Source of the DNA: UBA1366 sp047602575
GTDB lineage: Bacteria > Bacillota > Clostridia > Oscillospirales > Ruminococcaceae
Assembly (NCBI GenBank): GCA_047602575.1
Contig: JASGGY010000003.1
Span: 930,001 to 994,000 of the forward strand
Reading direction: 5' to 3'
Length of the DNA: 64,000 bases
The stretch's first letter is position 1, and each line of letters opens with the position of its first letter. Below, piece by piece: positions 16,683 through 26,299 of this stretch. The notes below the pieces were generated by a model, which did not search any database, was not told the DNA's origin, and was given only the letters and a program-made list of their open reading frames with translations. The position numbers were made by a program, and so were the translations under genes.

Positions 16683-17874
16683 TTATTTAACCCAAAAATA
16701 CGATGCTGCGCAATATATCAAGTCAACACATGTGTAATTTAGATAACAAGGCGAATCATCCCAGCTATTATAGACCATTAAATAATTCCACGTATTACCG
16801 CTCGATACTTTTTTTGCACTCATGTACCCCAGTATTGATATTCCATGCCCCGCTTCCGTCCCATCTACGTTAATCGAATAACCCATTAAGATTGGTCGGT
16901 TGAATTCCAGCTTATCTTTGATCCAAGCAACAGAGGGATTTGTTTCAACGCCTTTGAAAACAGTTCCTGTATATCCCTTTTCCTGTGCATATTTTACAAA
17001 CCCTTTTGCACACTTGTCAACGTATCCTGAGCCATGTTGTACCCCATTTACCGTTTCGTATGTTTCTATTTTGAATTATTCCCATAATTTATTATACGCA
17101 TTTATCACATTGCTTTTTCTGATATCTGTCAATCCTTCCATAAAAGCTATTTGTAATAACGCTTGAACAGAACAAGCATATTTATTTGTATAACTTTCAA
17201 CTGTTTGCTCATCGATCAAACCCATTCTTTTTGTATATTTATCAAGTATAATCTGTGAAGATGAATCTACTTTGTACTCGGTTGATTTCCAATTTTGTTT
17301 AGGAATAAATATTGACCCAGGAGAGCTATATTCGGTCGATGCAACTAGTTGTTTATTATTACTATAATCAGTACCATAATTATCGGTTATATGTTTTTTC
17401 CCTTGCTTGTCTGTATACTTTAACGCATATTCCAAGGGCGCAACTTTTACAATCTCTTTGTCGATTACAAATTCTTTTCTGGATTTTTTTGTTGTGTCGA
17501 TAATATCATCGACAATATCGGTATAAAGACCTTCTCTTCCCTTGACGATACTCGCTTCCATCACCGTCATGTCATTATTATAGCTGCCTATCACAACATA
17601 GCCATACGGTGTTGTATCATGGTAATACGAAGCAGCATATTGTACTTGGCTGGAATCCGGTGTGTTAATCCTAACAATATCGCTCACATATAAAGAAATT
17701 TCAGGATTTGTTGTTTCTGCCCAGTCCTGAGCGACTGTTTCAATTAAACTTTCGACATTATTATCATCTACCTTGATGAAATTAGAATCGGTTGCATAAG
17801 CAACATTGCCCCAGGATGTAAAGTACCCCATACTGAACGCCGCGATTAGAAAGAACTTACAATTTTTTGTTCAC
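16683..17874 (-). pseudogene. Secreted C39-like cysteine protease, two lesions
   Basis: Reading down from a GTG (17872-17874) preceded by GGAGGT, the signal peptide is recovered only if one A is removed from an A6 run; the frame then runs KFFLIAAFSMGYFTSWGNVAYA, a typical cleavable signal. In the main frame a single TAA at 17076-17078 interrupts the protein, and the same frame continues for another 131 codons to the stop at 16683. Joined, it carries a papain-like set: Cys in KYACSVQALLQ, His in AGHGISILGY and Asn in VYNSWDD. It was probably a secreted C39-type peptidase and is now decaying, or readthrough and slippage occur. The gene is AT-rich, which suggests transfer. Confidence 0.7.
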
Positions 17875-18010
17875 GATTACTACCTCCACCATAATTATAC
17901 TTATATTACACCAGATGGTTTTATGTATTTCAATGATATATTGATTTTTATTTTTATAGTATTATTATTGATATTCCCTTCAAATGTAATTTTTTATATT
18001 ATTCATATGC

Positions 18011-18048
18011 AAAAAACCAGCGTCCCGCCTAATCCAGACGGAGCGCTG
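18011..18048 (-). terminator. Terminator of the L,D-transpeptidase gene (twin B)
   Basis: On the minus strand a CAGCG.TCCG / CGGGACGCTG stem is followed by six T. It resembles twin A (16195-16229) in stem and loop sequence. Confidence 0.7.
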
Positions 18049-18058
18049 TGATTTTAAT

Positions 18059-19765
18059 TTACCAATACATAACAACCGGTGTGCCGATGTCGATGTTTTC
18101 CCAAACATATTTTGCGTCGTCCATGGACATATTCAGGCAGCCGTGCGAGCCGTTGGTCTTATAACGGTCGCCGCCGAAATGTCCGTACTGCCAGGTCGCG
18201 TCGTGGAAGCCGATGCCAAATGTACTGATGTTGTTCCAATATTCCACGCGTGTGTGATAGGTTTTTGCGTCGTCCGTGAGGTATCTGCCGCGCTCTTTGT
18301 ACCAGAGCTTATAAACGCCGCCGGGGGTGTTGCGTTCCTTGGTAGGCAGTCCGGATACTACGTCGAACTCCCACTTCAGCTTACCCTTGACATAGTACCA
18401 GCCGTGCTGTTTTTTCAGGTCAACCTCCATATAGGTATCGCCGATGTCGCTTTCCGCGGTGCGGGTTTTCTCGTCGCCGACATAGAGGAAGTCGGAGTAC
18501 GCACTCTTGTAATAAACCGGATCAACCGTCGCGTCTTCGCCCTTTTCAATCAGCGCAACCAACGCGTCGCGGGTTTTCTCCTGATCAATCCACCAGCCGT
18601 AGCAGCCCTTGCCCGCGGGAACGGTGATGTCGCCGCGCGAGGTGCTGTGAAATTTCCGGTCCGTGCCGTAGGTGTCGTATTTTTTCGACAGCGTTTCCAC
18701 ATACGCCATGACCTTGTCCTTGTCCACCTCGTAGCCGGTGTCGGTCAGCGTCACCATACCCATGAGCGTCTTGCCACTGAGGGTTTCCGTGGTGTAGTCA
18801 AAGTCATAAATGATTTTTAAATTGTAAATTGCGTTGAGCTTTTTCAGCTGGGGCTCCAGATCATCGGTTTGGATGTCCGCCGCCTGCCCCGAGCCGGACG
18901 CCGCGATGTCCACGGTGTAAATCTCGTTGTCAAGCTGCGTAATCGCGTAATCCGCAAGCTTTGCCGCGTCAACCTTGTCGCCGTCCACCGCGTCAACGAT
19001 GGTGTAGCCGTCCTTGGTCAGCTTTATGTAAGCGTCAACCGGTGCTTTGTCGCCCCAGTCCGTGGTGTTGATCAGGCTTTTCAGCTTTTCTTTATTATAG
19101 CTTGCCGTGAATTCGGCGGTGGAGCTTGTTCCGTGGAACAGGCTGCCGAACCACAGAACATGGTTCTGGTTGTTGAATAGCTCGGTGAGTTTTGCTTTGG
19201 TGTCAAGCTTGTAATCAATGTCCGCCGCCGCCAGCCGGATTTGTGACCCGTCGGATTTGGTGAACGTGATGTCTGCGGGGGCTTCGGTCTTTTCAGATAC
19301 CGCCGAGATTGCCTCGTCAAGGGTTTTAGAACCGACCGCCACGCCGTTGATCGTTGTATCGGGTAGGAACTTGTCCTTGGTCATAAAATACCCAGTGACA
19401 TACACACCCACCACCGCCACGAGGAGAAAACCGCCGATGATGCCGGCAACCAGCTTCCCCGCGCCTTTTTTTCGGCGGGGTGCCTGCTTTGTCGGGGCGG
19501 GCTTGACGCGGTAAGCCGTCCGCTGTGGCGTGCTTGCGGGTCTTGCGGCATATGCGGTCTGGGCAGTCGTTTTCTTCTGGAAGTCGCTTACGCGGTAAAC
19601 GGGGGAAGCCGCTTGGGCGGGGCGCTCGTCAGCCAGACTTTCGGCAATCTTACGCGCCATATCGCTCTTTCCGGCGGGGGCTTTCTCTCCGGAAGCACTA
19701 CCCGTCGCCGCACCACTTCCGTCCTCGGAAAAGCGGAGCTGATCAAGATCTATGCTTTTGCTCAT
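18059..19765 (-). CDS. Membrane-anchored L,D-transpeptidase (YkuD)
   Basis: A 568-residue protein with a long cytoplasmic Ala/Pro/Lys-rich head (1-105), one membrane segment (about 107-130), an extracellular repeat-like region resembling the peptidoglycan-binding domain found before YkuD in clostridial enzymes (about 135-430), and a C-terminal YkuD catalytic domain. The catalytic motif is HFGG....TNGSHGCLNMS, with His and Cys in place. Such enzymes make 3-3 cross-links in peptidoglycan and are insensitive to most beta-lactams. The ribosome site AAAGGA is about 14 bases from the ATG, rather far. A promoter lies about 120 bases upstream. Confidence 0.9.
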   Translation of the reverse strand: MSKSIDLDQLRFSEDGSGAATGSASGEKAPAGKSDMARKIAESLADERPAQAASPVYRVSDFQKKTTAQTAYAARPASTPQRTAYRVKPAPTKQAPRRKKGAGKLVAGIIGGFLLVAVVGVYVTGYFMTKDKFLPDTTINGVAVGSKTLDEAISAVSEKTEAPADITFTKSDGSQIRLAAADIDYKLDTKAKLTELFNNQNHVLWFGSLFHGTSSTAEFTASYNKEKLKSLINTTDWGDKAPVDAYIKLTKDGYTIVDAVDGDKVDAAKLADYAITQLDNEIYTVDIAASGSGQAADIQTDDLEPQLKKLNAIYNLKIIYDFDYTTETLSGKTLMGMVTLTDTGYEVDKDKVMAYVETLSKKYDTYGTDRKFHSTSRGDITVPAGKGCYGWWIDQEKTRDALVALIEKGEDATVDPVYYKSAYSDFLYVGDEKTRTAESDIGDTYMEVDLKKQHGWYYVKGKLKWEFDVVSGLPTKERNTPGGVYKLWYKERGRYLTDDAKTYHTRVEYWNNISTFGIGFHDATWQYGHFGGDRYKTNGSHGCLNMSMDDAKYVWENIDIGTPVVMYW

Positions 19766-19888
19766 GCTGGTACAACCAATCCTTTCTATTTGTCAAAAAA
19801 CCCTTGCGCGGCATCTGTCATTTTTCATGTTGCGCGCAAAAGCGTTGTTCCCTGAAGCGGTGAGATACTGTTCCCGCTGTTATAAGCA

Positions 19889-19917
19889 ATTATAGCACAC
19901 TCGTTTCTTAAAATCAA
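19889..19917 (-). promoter_or_regulatory. Promoter of the L,D-transpeptidase gene
   Basis: On the minus strand TTGATT (19917-19912), a 17-base spacer ending in TGTGC, and TATAAT (19894-19889). Confidence 0.6.
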
Positions 19918-20010
19918 TGCCGCAGGCGTATTTGAAATCCAATTGTAACAAAGTTACACCGTTTTGTATACATTCGCATGAAAGATGGGTGATTCTGTTG
20001 AAAAACGGTG

Positions 20011-20835
20011 TCAAACCGGCAGGCAGCTGAAAATCTCCTCCGCCGCATCGTCCAGCCAGCTGCCCTCGAACAGCTCGATCAGTCCTTTGTCCACCTGTGC
20101 TGCCAGCTCCGGCGTGACGGGAATCTGTGCAAGCAGCTTGCTTTCGCACTGCGCGGCAGCTTCGGCGGAATGCCCCTCGCCGTAAATGCGCAGCCGCTCG
20201 CCGCAGTGCGGGCATTCCACATAGCTCATGTTTTCCACCAGCCCCAGAATTGGAATGTGCAGCATCTGCGCCATTTTCACCGCCTTGCCCACGATCATCG
20301 AAACCAGCTCCTGCGGGGTGGTCACAATAACAATGCCGTCCACCGGCAGTGACTGAAACACCGTCAGCGGCACATCGCCCGTGCCCGGCGGCATATCAAT
20401 GAACAGATAGTCCACATTCTCCCAAAGAACATCCTGCCAGAACTGCTTCACCGCACCCGCGATCACCGGACCACGCCAGACGACCGGTTCGGTTGCGTCC
20501 TCGAGCAGGAGGTTGACGGACATCAGCTTCAGCCCCGTCTTGGTCACGGCGGGCAGAATCGCATCCTCAGTGCCCTCCGCCTTTTCGTGAATGCCGAACG
20601 CCTGCGGCACGGACGGGCCGGTCACGTCCGCGTCAAGCACGGCGGTCTGAAAGCCGTTGCGGTTCGCCAGCACGGCGAGCATGGCGGTGACGAGGGATTT
20701 GCCCACGCCGCCTTTTCCGCTGACAACGGCGATAACGCGCTTGATGCTGCTGTGGGGATGGGGTGCAAGCTTCGGGATTTCCTTTTGCGCGCAGCTTTCG
20801 CCGCAGCTTGCGCAGTCGTGTATGCATTCTGACAT
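20011..20835 (-). CDS. Mrp/NBP35-family Fe-S cluster carrier ATPase
   Basis: A 274-residue P-loop NTPase that carries and inserts Fe-S clusters into other proteins. It has the deviant Walker A GKGGVGKS, the switch regions (DADVTGPSVP, IDMPPGTGD), and VENMSYVECPHCG, whose CPHC binds the bridging cluster at the dimer interface. The N-terminus holds a further Cys set (CIHDCASCGESC) as in NBP35-type members. The start at 20835 follows AAAGGAAG. The neighbours are not Fe-S genes, so the client is unknown. Confidence 0.92.
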   Translation of the reverse strand: MSECIHDCASCGESCAQKEIPKLAPHPHSSIKRVIAVVSGKGGVGKSLVTAMLAVLANRNGFQTAVLDADVTGPSVPQAFGIHEKAEGTEDAILPAVTKTGLKLMSVNLLLEDATEPVVWRGPVIAGAVKQFWQDVLWENVDYLFIDMPPGTGDVPLTVFQSLPVDGIVIVTTPQELVSMIVGKAVKMAQMLHIPILGLVENMSYVECPHCGERLRIYGEGHSAEAAAQCESKLLAQIPVTPELAAQVDKGLIELFEGSWLDDAAEEIFSCLPV

Positions 20836-20918
20836 GGGGCAATCTTCCTTTCTGATGCGTGGTCTTATCGATAACCATAGTATGGGCGTTTTGCCAAGCA
20901 ATATCACCGAACGCCAAG

Positions 20919-20945
20919 AAAATCCCCTGACCGGCAGGAGATTTT
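20919..20945 (-). terminator. Terminator after the VanY-like gene
   Basis: On the minus strand AAAATCTCCTG / CAGGGGATTTT form a stem with one G-T pair around CCGGT. Confidence 0.6.
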
Positions 20946-20956
20946 CATCAAAAAGT

Positions 20957-21961
20957 TTATTGTGCGGAAGCGTCGTCGGAAGTCGGTGTTTCGGGTTCCG
21001 ACCGGACGGTGAGGTTGACGGTGACGATGAAGCCGTCGGCGTTGTTTCCTGAGATGGTGTAGTTATAGTCCGTGCCGTCGTCGTACTGCGGGATTTTCAC
21101 GTTTGTGGTATTGTCGCCTGCTTTGGTGTAATACACCGCGTAGGAAATGCCGTCGGTATCGATATACGTCAGCGGGTTGTCGTAGGAATAGTCCTTGACC
21201 TTCTCGAGATATTCCTCAAGGCACCAGCCCTTTTCCGTCATGATCAGCGCGTGGGGAAGCCCCACATAACGCAGGTGCGCGGGTTTATAATCGCTGCCTG
21301 TCAGATCCTTCTTCCCGTCGGGGTAGCGCACGATAAAGCCGTAGTTCTGGCAATTCTGGAGCAGCCACGCATACTCGCCCGTGCCGGTAAAATCGCTTGT
21401 TACATCGCTGTCGCTGTAGATTTTCATATCGAACGCATAACCGGTTTCGTTCTCGTTGGTGCTGTTCTTTGCTGCCTTGCCGGATGCGGCGGTGACAAGC
21501 TCCACATCGTGGATGCCGGTTTCGTCGTTAAAATCGGAGAACATGCCGTTGAGCGCGGCGGTGATGCCGGTTTTCACCTGAACCGTACTGCCCGCGGATT
21601 TAAACACCTTCGTGCCCTCCGCGTTTTTGCGGTATTTGGTTGCGTCGTCGAGATCGCTTGCCTTGGCGGTGTATGTATGATCTTTGTTGACCAGAACCAG
21701 CTCACCGGAGGTCAGCTGCCTGTCGTTCTCAACGCTCTCGTATTTATAATTGGTTTTCGGCAGCTTCAGCTCTGTCACCTTGGAGCTTTCACTGTCTTGT
21801 TTGCTGCTTTGGGGAGATGCTTTCGAGGAATCCGCGTCGTCCTCGCCGTCGGACCTATGCCCGCACGCCGCGGAAATGATCATAATCAACAAGATCAGCC
21901 CCGCAAGGGTGATGATAATATTTTTGTATTTGAGCCGCTTGTAGAGGGGTTTTTTTGCCAT
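20957..21961 (-). CDS. VanY/M15-like membrane protein lacking catalytic residues
   Basis: A 334-residue protein with an N-terminal membrane segment (about 14-33, ending in AAC, a weak lipobox), a Ser/Asp-rich linker and a domain of the M15B D-Ala-D-Ala carboxypeptidase type. The family signature SxHxxGxAxD appears as N-E-N171-E-T-G-Y-A-F-D178, and the EPWHLRYVG signature as K226-P-A-H229-LRYVG followed by PHALIM. The first zinc-binding His and the catalytic Glu are thus replaced while Asp178 and His229 remain. It may bind cell-wall peptide without cutting it. The start at 21961 follows AAGGATG. Confidence 0.75.
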   Translation of the reverse strand: MAKKPLYKRLKYKNIIITLAGLILLIMIISAACGHRSDGEDDADSSKASPQSSKQDSESSKVTELKLPKTNYKYESVENDRQLTSGELVLVNKDHTYTAKASDLDDATKYRKNAEGTKVFKSAGSTVQVKTGITAALNGMFSDFNDETGIHDVELVTAASGKAAKNSTNENETGYAFDMKIYSDSDVTSDFTGTGEYAWLLQNCQNYGFIVRYPDGKKDLTGSDYKPAHLRYVGLPHALIMTEKGWCLEEYLEKVKDYSYDNPLTYIDTDGISYAVYYTKAGDNTTNVKIPQYDDGTDYNYTISGNNADGFIVTVNLTVRSEPETPTSDDASAQ

Positions 21962-22124
21962 AATGATACACATCCTTCGCATCGTAGAATATCCTGATTC
22001 TATTATAACATAGAAAAAACCAAAATAAAAGATGTCAGAAAACATAAATTTTTCTGATATTTTTTGACATTCTGCGTAAGGATTCGGATTTATCCGCAAG
22101 CGAGAATTTTATTTTGAAAAAGGC

Positions 22125-22153
22125 TTGCAATTTCTAAAAAACTGTGGTATAAT
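22125..22153 (+). promoter_or_regulatory. rpmE promoter
   Basis: TTGCAA (22125-22130), a 17-base spacer and extended -10 TGGTATAAT (TATAAT at 22148-22153). Confidence 0.75.
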
Positions 22154-22245
22154 GTCTTTCCGTAACGAACACTGCATAGAACTACTGTCTGAACTGAAAT
22201 GATGGGCTTCTATGAGTCATAAATTTCGTTTAGAAAGGAGGAACG

Positions 22246-22452
22246 ATGATGAAAGAAGGCATTCATCCGAAGTATGAGCAGACTACCATCACCTGTGCCT
22301 GCGGCAATGTCATGGAAATCGGCTCCACCAAAAAGGCAATCAAGGTCGAAATCTGCTCGAAGTGCCACCCATTTTTCACCGGCAAGCAGAAACTGATCGA
22401 CACCGGCGGACGTGTTGACCGCTTCAAAAAGCGCTTTAACCTCAATAAGTAA
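22246..22452 (+). CDS. rpmE: 50S ribosomal protein L31
   Basis: A 68-residue ribosomal protein, full length for the zinc-binding (C+) form: Cys in TCACG and in EICSKCHPFFTGKQ. IHPKYEQTTITCACG is the typical opening. The ATG at 22246 follows AAAGGAGG; a second ATG is next to it. It has its own strong promoter and terminator, as usual for rpmE. Confidence 0.97.
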   Translation: MMKEGIHPKYEQTTITCACGNVMEIGSTKKAIKVEICSKCHPFFTGKQKLIDTGGRVDRFKKRFNLNK

Positions 22453-22458
22453 GAACAA

Positions 22459-22488
22459 CGGGCGGATTCACATCCGTCCGCTTTCTTT
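22459..22488 (+). terminator. rpmE terminator
   Basis: CGGGCGGAT / ATCCGTCCG stem with a TCAC loop followed by CTTTCTTT. Confidence 0.75.
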
Positions 22489-22523
22489 AGGGGATAGGAA
22501 TGCAGGGGTTAGGAGGGGGCGGC

Positions 22524-23147
22524 GTGGGTTATCGGACGGTGAGCGGGTGCGCGGAAGCAGCGTTTATTGAAAAAAAATCCGAATTCATCGGCAGCATCGC
22601 GCCGGTTGTGTCCGACGAGGAAGCGGCTGCTTTCATCGCGCAGACCCGCGCCGCGCACCGGAAAGCCCGGCACAGCGTCTATGCCTACCTCCTGCGCGCG
22701 GGGAACACCACGCGCTTTACCGACGACGGCGAGCCGCAGGGAACGGCGGGCGCACCGGTGCTCGAGGTGCTGAAAAAAGAGGGACTGACGGATGTCTGCG
22801 TGATCGTCACGCGTTATTTTGGCGGCATTCTGCTCGGCGGCGGCGGGCTTGTGCGGGCGTATTCCCATGCGGCGAAGCTTGCGGTTGACGCGGCAAAGCC
22901 GGTTACTTATCACGAAGCGGTCTTGTTTGAGCTTTGCGCGGACTACACGCTCTACGGGCGCATTGCCGCAACGGCGGCGGCTTGCGGGGCAAAGGTCGTT
23001 TCCGAGGAGTTCGCCGCATCGGTGACAATGCGTCTGCACATCCGCGTACAGGACGCGGACGCGTTTGTTAAGGCGCTTGCCAACGCAACCAACGGGCAGG
23101 CGCATTTGTCGGAAATCAATAAAGTTTTCGCGGTTTTTGACGAATAA
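22524..23147 (+). CDS. YigZ/IMPACT family protein
   Basis: A 207-residue protein of the YigZ family: EKKSEFIGSIAPV, RKARHSVYAYLL, FTDDGEPQGTAGAPVLEVL and VTRYFGGILLGGGGLVRAYS are diagnostic. The N-terminal domain is related to eukaryotic IMPACT and the C-terminal part to the EF-G domain IV fold. Its cellular role is not firmly known; a link to translation is often suggested. The GTG start at 22524 is chosen because AGGAGGG lies six bases upstream and the family begins here, although an in-frame ATG exists 24 bases earlier. Confidence 0.9.
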   Translation: MGYRTVSGCAEAAFIEKKSEFIGSIAPVVSDEEAAAFIAQTRAAHRKARHSVYAYLLRAGNTTRFTDDGEPQGTAGAPVLEVLKKEGLTDVCVIVTRYFGGILLGGGGLVRAYSHAAKLAVDAAKPVTYHEAVLFELCADYTLYGRIAATAAACGAKVVSEEFAASVTMRLHIRVQDADAFVKALANATNGQAHLSEINKVFAVFDE

Positions 23148-23253
23148 TTTGTGCCGTTGTCTGAATTTTTGTGCCATCTGCGCGAAAAACAAGGAGTCGG
23201 ACGAACGGGAATGGTATATTCTTTTAGTGGATTTTATGTAAAGGGGGAATACC

Positions 23254-24258
23254 ATGTCCGCATTGCTGCCCCGCGAACGCACCGAACAGCTGGAGGAGCA
23301 GACGCTCTGCGCGCTTGCCGCACGCGCCTCACAGTCGGCGGGCAGGCGCATCCCGCAGGACAAGTGTCCGCTGCGCACAGAATTTCAGCGTGACCGCGAC
23401 CGGATCATTCACTCCACGTCCTTCCGGCGGCTCAAGCATAAGACACAGGTTTTTCTCATCCCCGCCGGAGACCATTACCGCACGCGGCTGACCCACACGC
23501 TGGAAGTCGCACAGATTGCCCGCACAATCTCCCGCGCGCTCGCACTCAACGAGGATCTGACCGAAGCCATCGCGCTGGGGCATGACTTGGGGCATACGCC
23601 CTTTGGGCACGCCGGCGAACAGGAGCTCAACCGCCTCTGTCCTGACGGCTTCCGGCATTACGAGCAAAGCCTGCGCACGGTGGATTACATAGAAAACGAC
23701 GGCAGGGGCTTAAACCTCACCGCCGAGGTGCGCGACGGGATTCTCACGCACACCAACCAGACCGCGCAAACCCGCGAGGGGCGCGTTGTCAGGCTCGCCG
23801 ACGTGATCGGCTATATCAACCACGACATCGACGATTCCATCCGCGCGGGTGTTTTGCGGGAGGACGATATCCCCGCCGATATCAAAGCGGTTCTTGGGCA
23901 AAATAAATCCGCGCGCATCACGACCCTTGTCACCGCGGTCATTAACCACGGCGCGGCGGACATCGGTATGGACGGGCAGACCCTTGCCGCCCACGAACAG
24001 CTTCACAAATTCATGTTTGAATCTGTTTACCGCAATCCCTTATGCAAGTCCGAGGAGGTCAAGGCGAAAAGCATGATCGCAAAGCTCTACGAGCATTTCT
24101 GCGCAAACCCCGACGCGCTGCCCGCGGATTACCTGCGCTTGGCGGAGCGCTTCGGCAAGGAACGCGCTGTGTGCGATTATGTCGCCGGCATGACCGACGG
24201 CTACGCGATTTCCGTTTTTGAGGAGCTTTTCATTCCGAAGGGCTGGTCAAGGCTATAG
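23254..24258 (+). CDS. dgt: Deoxyguanosine triphosphate triphosphohydrolase-like HD protein
   Basis: A 334-residue HD-domain dNTPase that splits dNTPs into deoxynucleoside and triphosphate. Motifs: FQRDRDRIIHSTSFRRLKHKTQVF, RTRLTHTLEVAQIARTI (first His), ALGHDLGHTPFGHAGE (the HD pair) and GYINHDIDDSIRAGVL. GGGGGA precedes the ATG. It stands 43 bases before dnaG in the same direction, a placement seen in many clostridia, and may be co-transcribed with dnaG and rpoD. Confidence 0.93.
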   Translation: MSALLPRERTEQLEEQTLCALAARASQSAGRRIPQDKCPLRTEFQRDRDRIIHSTSFRRLKHKTQVFLIPAGDHYRTRLTHTLEVAQIARTISRALALNEDLTEAIALGHDLGHTPFGHAGEQELNRLCPDGFRHYEQSLRTVDYIENDGRGLNLTAEVRDGILTHTNQTAQTREGRVVRLADVIGYINHDIDDSIRAGVLREDDIPADIKAVLGQNKSARITTLVTAVINHGAADIGMDGQTLAAHEQLHKFMFESVYRNPLCKSEEVKAKSMIAKLYEHFCANPDALPADYLRLAERFGKERAVCDYVAGMTDGYAISVFEELFIPKGWSRL

Positions 24259-24301
24259 CACCCCGTCCGTACCACGACCCCGAAACCCGAAAAGGTGTAT
24301 G

Positions 24302-26056
24302 ATGTTATCAGAAGATTTTCTTGAGCGCGTCAAGGACGCCAATCCCATCCACGACGTGATGTCACGGTATGCACAGCTCAAACGCGCGGGGCGGCTTTAT
24401 AAATGCCTGTGCCCGTTTCACTCCGAGCGCACGCCGTCGTGTACGGTGTATCCGGACACACAGAGCTTCTATTGCTTCGGCTGCGGAGCGGGGGGCGACG
24501 TGATCACGTTCGTGTCGCGGATTTCAAACCTAAGCTATATCGAATCGGTGCGGATGCTCGCGGAAAACAGCGGGATATCCATGCCGGAGGATTTGTCGCG
24601 GGGCGACGGCTTTTCGCAACGCCGCCAGCGCATTTATGAAGCGAACAAAGCCGCCGCGCGGTTCTTTTATGCGGCACTGAAAACCCCGCAGGGCAAAGCG
24701 GGACTGGAGTATCTCTTAGGGCGCGGTCTGTCGCCGGAAACCATCAAGCACTTCGGGCTGGGCTATGCCGACGACCACTGGACGACACTCAGGGATCATC
24801 TGCTGGCGGAGGGCTTTTCGCAGAGCGAGCTGGAGGATGCGTCGCTGATTTCCGCCGGAAAAAGCGGGAATTATTTTGACTTTTTCAAAAACCGCGTGAT
24901 GTTCCCGTTCTTTGACCTGCGGGGCAATATCATCGCGTTCGGCGGGCGCACGCTTTCCGCGGACGATCCGCGCAAATATTTAAACTCCCGCGAAACGCCG
25001 GTTTATCAGAAAAACAAATTTCTGTTCGCGCTCAATTTCGCCAAAAACACCGCCGCCAAGGAAAAGCGCCTGATCCTGTGCGAGGGCAATATGGATGTGA
25101 TTTCCCTGCACCAGGCGGGATTTGAAACTGCCGTGGCAACCTGCGGAACGGCGATTACGCCCGAGCACGCGCGACTGATGCTGCAATATGCCGACGAGGT
25201 TGTGCTGTGCTTCGATGCGGACACCGCCGGGCAGAAAGCCACGCAGAAGGCGGTCGGCATCCTCGGCGATGTGGGGCTGCGCACGCGCATCGTCACCGTC
25301 AGCGACGCAAAAGACCCCGATGAGTACATCCGCAAATTCGGAACGCCGCATTTCCGCAACCTGATTGACAAGTCCGAGGGTGCGACAACATTCGCACTCA
25401 AAAACTGCGAGCAGGGGCTTGACATGGGCACGGATCTGGGCAAAATCGAGTTCTTAAAGCGCGCGTTTGCCGTGATTTCCGAGCTGCACAGCAAGGTTGA
25501 GCGGGACGTTTACATCTCCCGTCTGGCGGAAAATTATCAGATCAACCGCACAACCGCCGAAGCGGAGGTCGCCGCACTGATCAAAAAACGCATGTCCGCA
25601 CAAAGCAAGAAGGACTGGCAACGCACCGCGACGTTTTCCGCTGCGGGGCAGCCTGCACAGCTTGCCGATGGCTTGCGTAACCCGAAGCTCGCACGGGCAC
25701 AGAAGGGGCTGCTCCACTACCTGTTCCGGAATCCCGATAAGCACATTGAACTCGCGCAGAAGCTTACGCCGGACTGCTTCCCGACGGAAATTTACCAAAA
25801 AATTTACATAAGCCTGCTGGAAAAGCTAAAAAGCACGGGGAATATTTCAATTTCCGCGTTCGGCGGTGAATTTTCAGCCGCCGAAATGGGCAAAATATCC
25901 GAAATCATCAACTTAAACCGTGAAATTCCGATAACCGCGGAGGTTGCCGCGGACTATATACGCATCTTGCTTGACGAGCGGGAAAAGGCTTCCCCCGCCG
26001 GCGGCGAAATCGATCTGGAAGCCTTGCGCAGCAAACTGCGCAGCAAGCTGAAATAG
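24302..26056 (+). CDS. dnaG: DNA primase
   Basis: Makes RNA primers for DNA replication. The 584-residue protein has the CHC2 zinc finger (Cys37, His40, Cys58, Cys61 in CPFHSERTPSC...FYCFGCGAGGD), the primase core with NRVMFPFFDLRGNIIAFGGR, and the TOPRIM domain with LILCEGNMDVISLHQAG and CFDADTAGQKA, followed by a helicase-interaction tail (about 440-584). The start is one of two adjacent ATG codons (24299/24302); the second is better spaced from AAAAGG. It precedes rpoD, the classic macromolecular-synthesis order. Confidence 0.97.
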   Translation: MLSEDFLERVKDANPIHDVMSRYAQLKRAGRLYKCLCPFHSERTPSCTVYPDTQSFYCFGCGAGGDVITFVSRISNLSYIESVRMLAENSGISMPEDLSRGDGFSQRRQRIYEANKAAARFFYAALKTPQGKAGLEYLLGRGLSPETIKHFGLGYADDHWTTLRDHLLAEGFSQSELEDASLISAGKSGNYFDFFKNRVMFPFFDLRGNIIAFGGRTLSADDPRKYLNSRETPVYQKNKFLFALNFAKNTAAKEKRLILCEGNMDVISLHQAGFETAVATCGTAITPEHARLMLQYADEVVLCFDADTAGQKATQKAVGILGDVGLRTRIVTVSDAKDPDEYIRKFGTPHFRNLIDKSEGATTFALKNCEQGLDMGTDLGKIEFLKRAFAVISELHSKVERDVYISRLAENYQINRTTAEAEVAALIKKRMSAQSKKDWQRTATFSAAGQPAQLADGLRNPKLARAQKGLLHYLFRNPDKHIELAQKLTPDCFPTEIYQKIYISLLEKLKSTGNISISAFGGEFSAAEMGKISEIINLNREIPITAEVAADYIRILLDEREKASPAGGEIDLEALRSKLRSKLK

Positions 26057-26299
26057 AGCATCACCGCGCAATTCTGGTGCGCAGATCGCGCAGCCAGAAG
26101 TTACGTCAGTTTGCTCAAAAAGGCCGCAGCAAGGCTGTTCCCTCGCAAGGATTACGCCTCTGCAAGGGCTTTTGGGGGAAAATGACGGAATTTATGCAAG
26201 CGAGATGTGCGCCAAGCCGTAGGCGCGAATTGTGTGGTGTTGCCCTAACGATATGGAAGGATGCCGGCACGCCGGTGTATACAGAAAGGAACGGTCATT

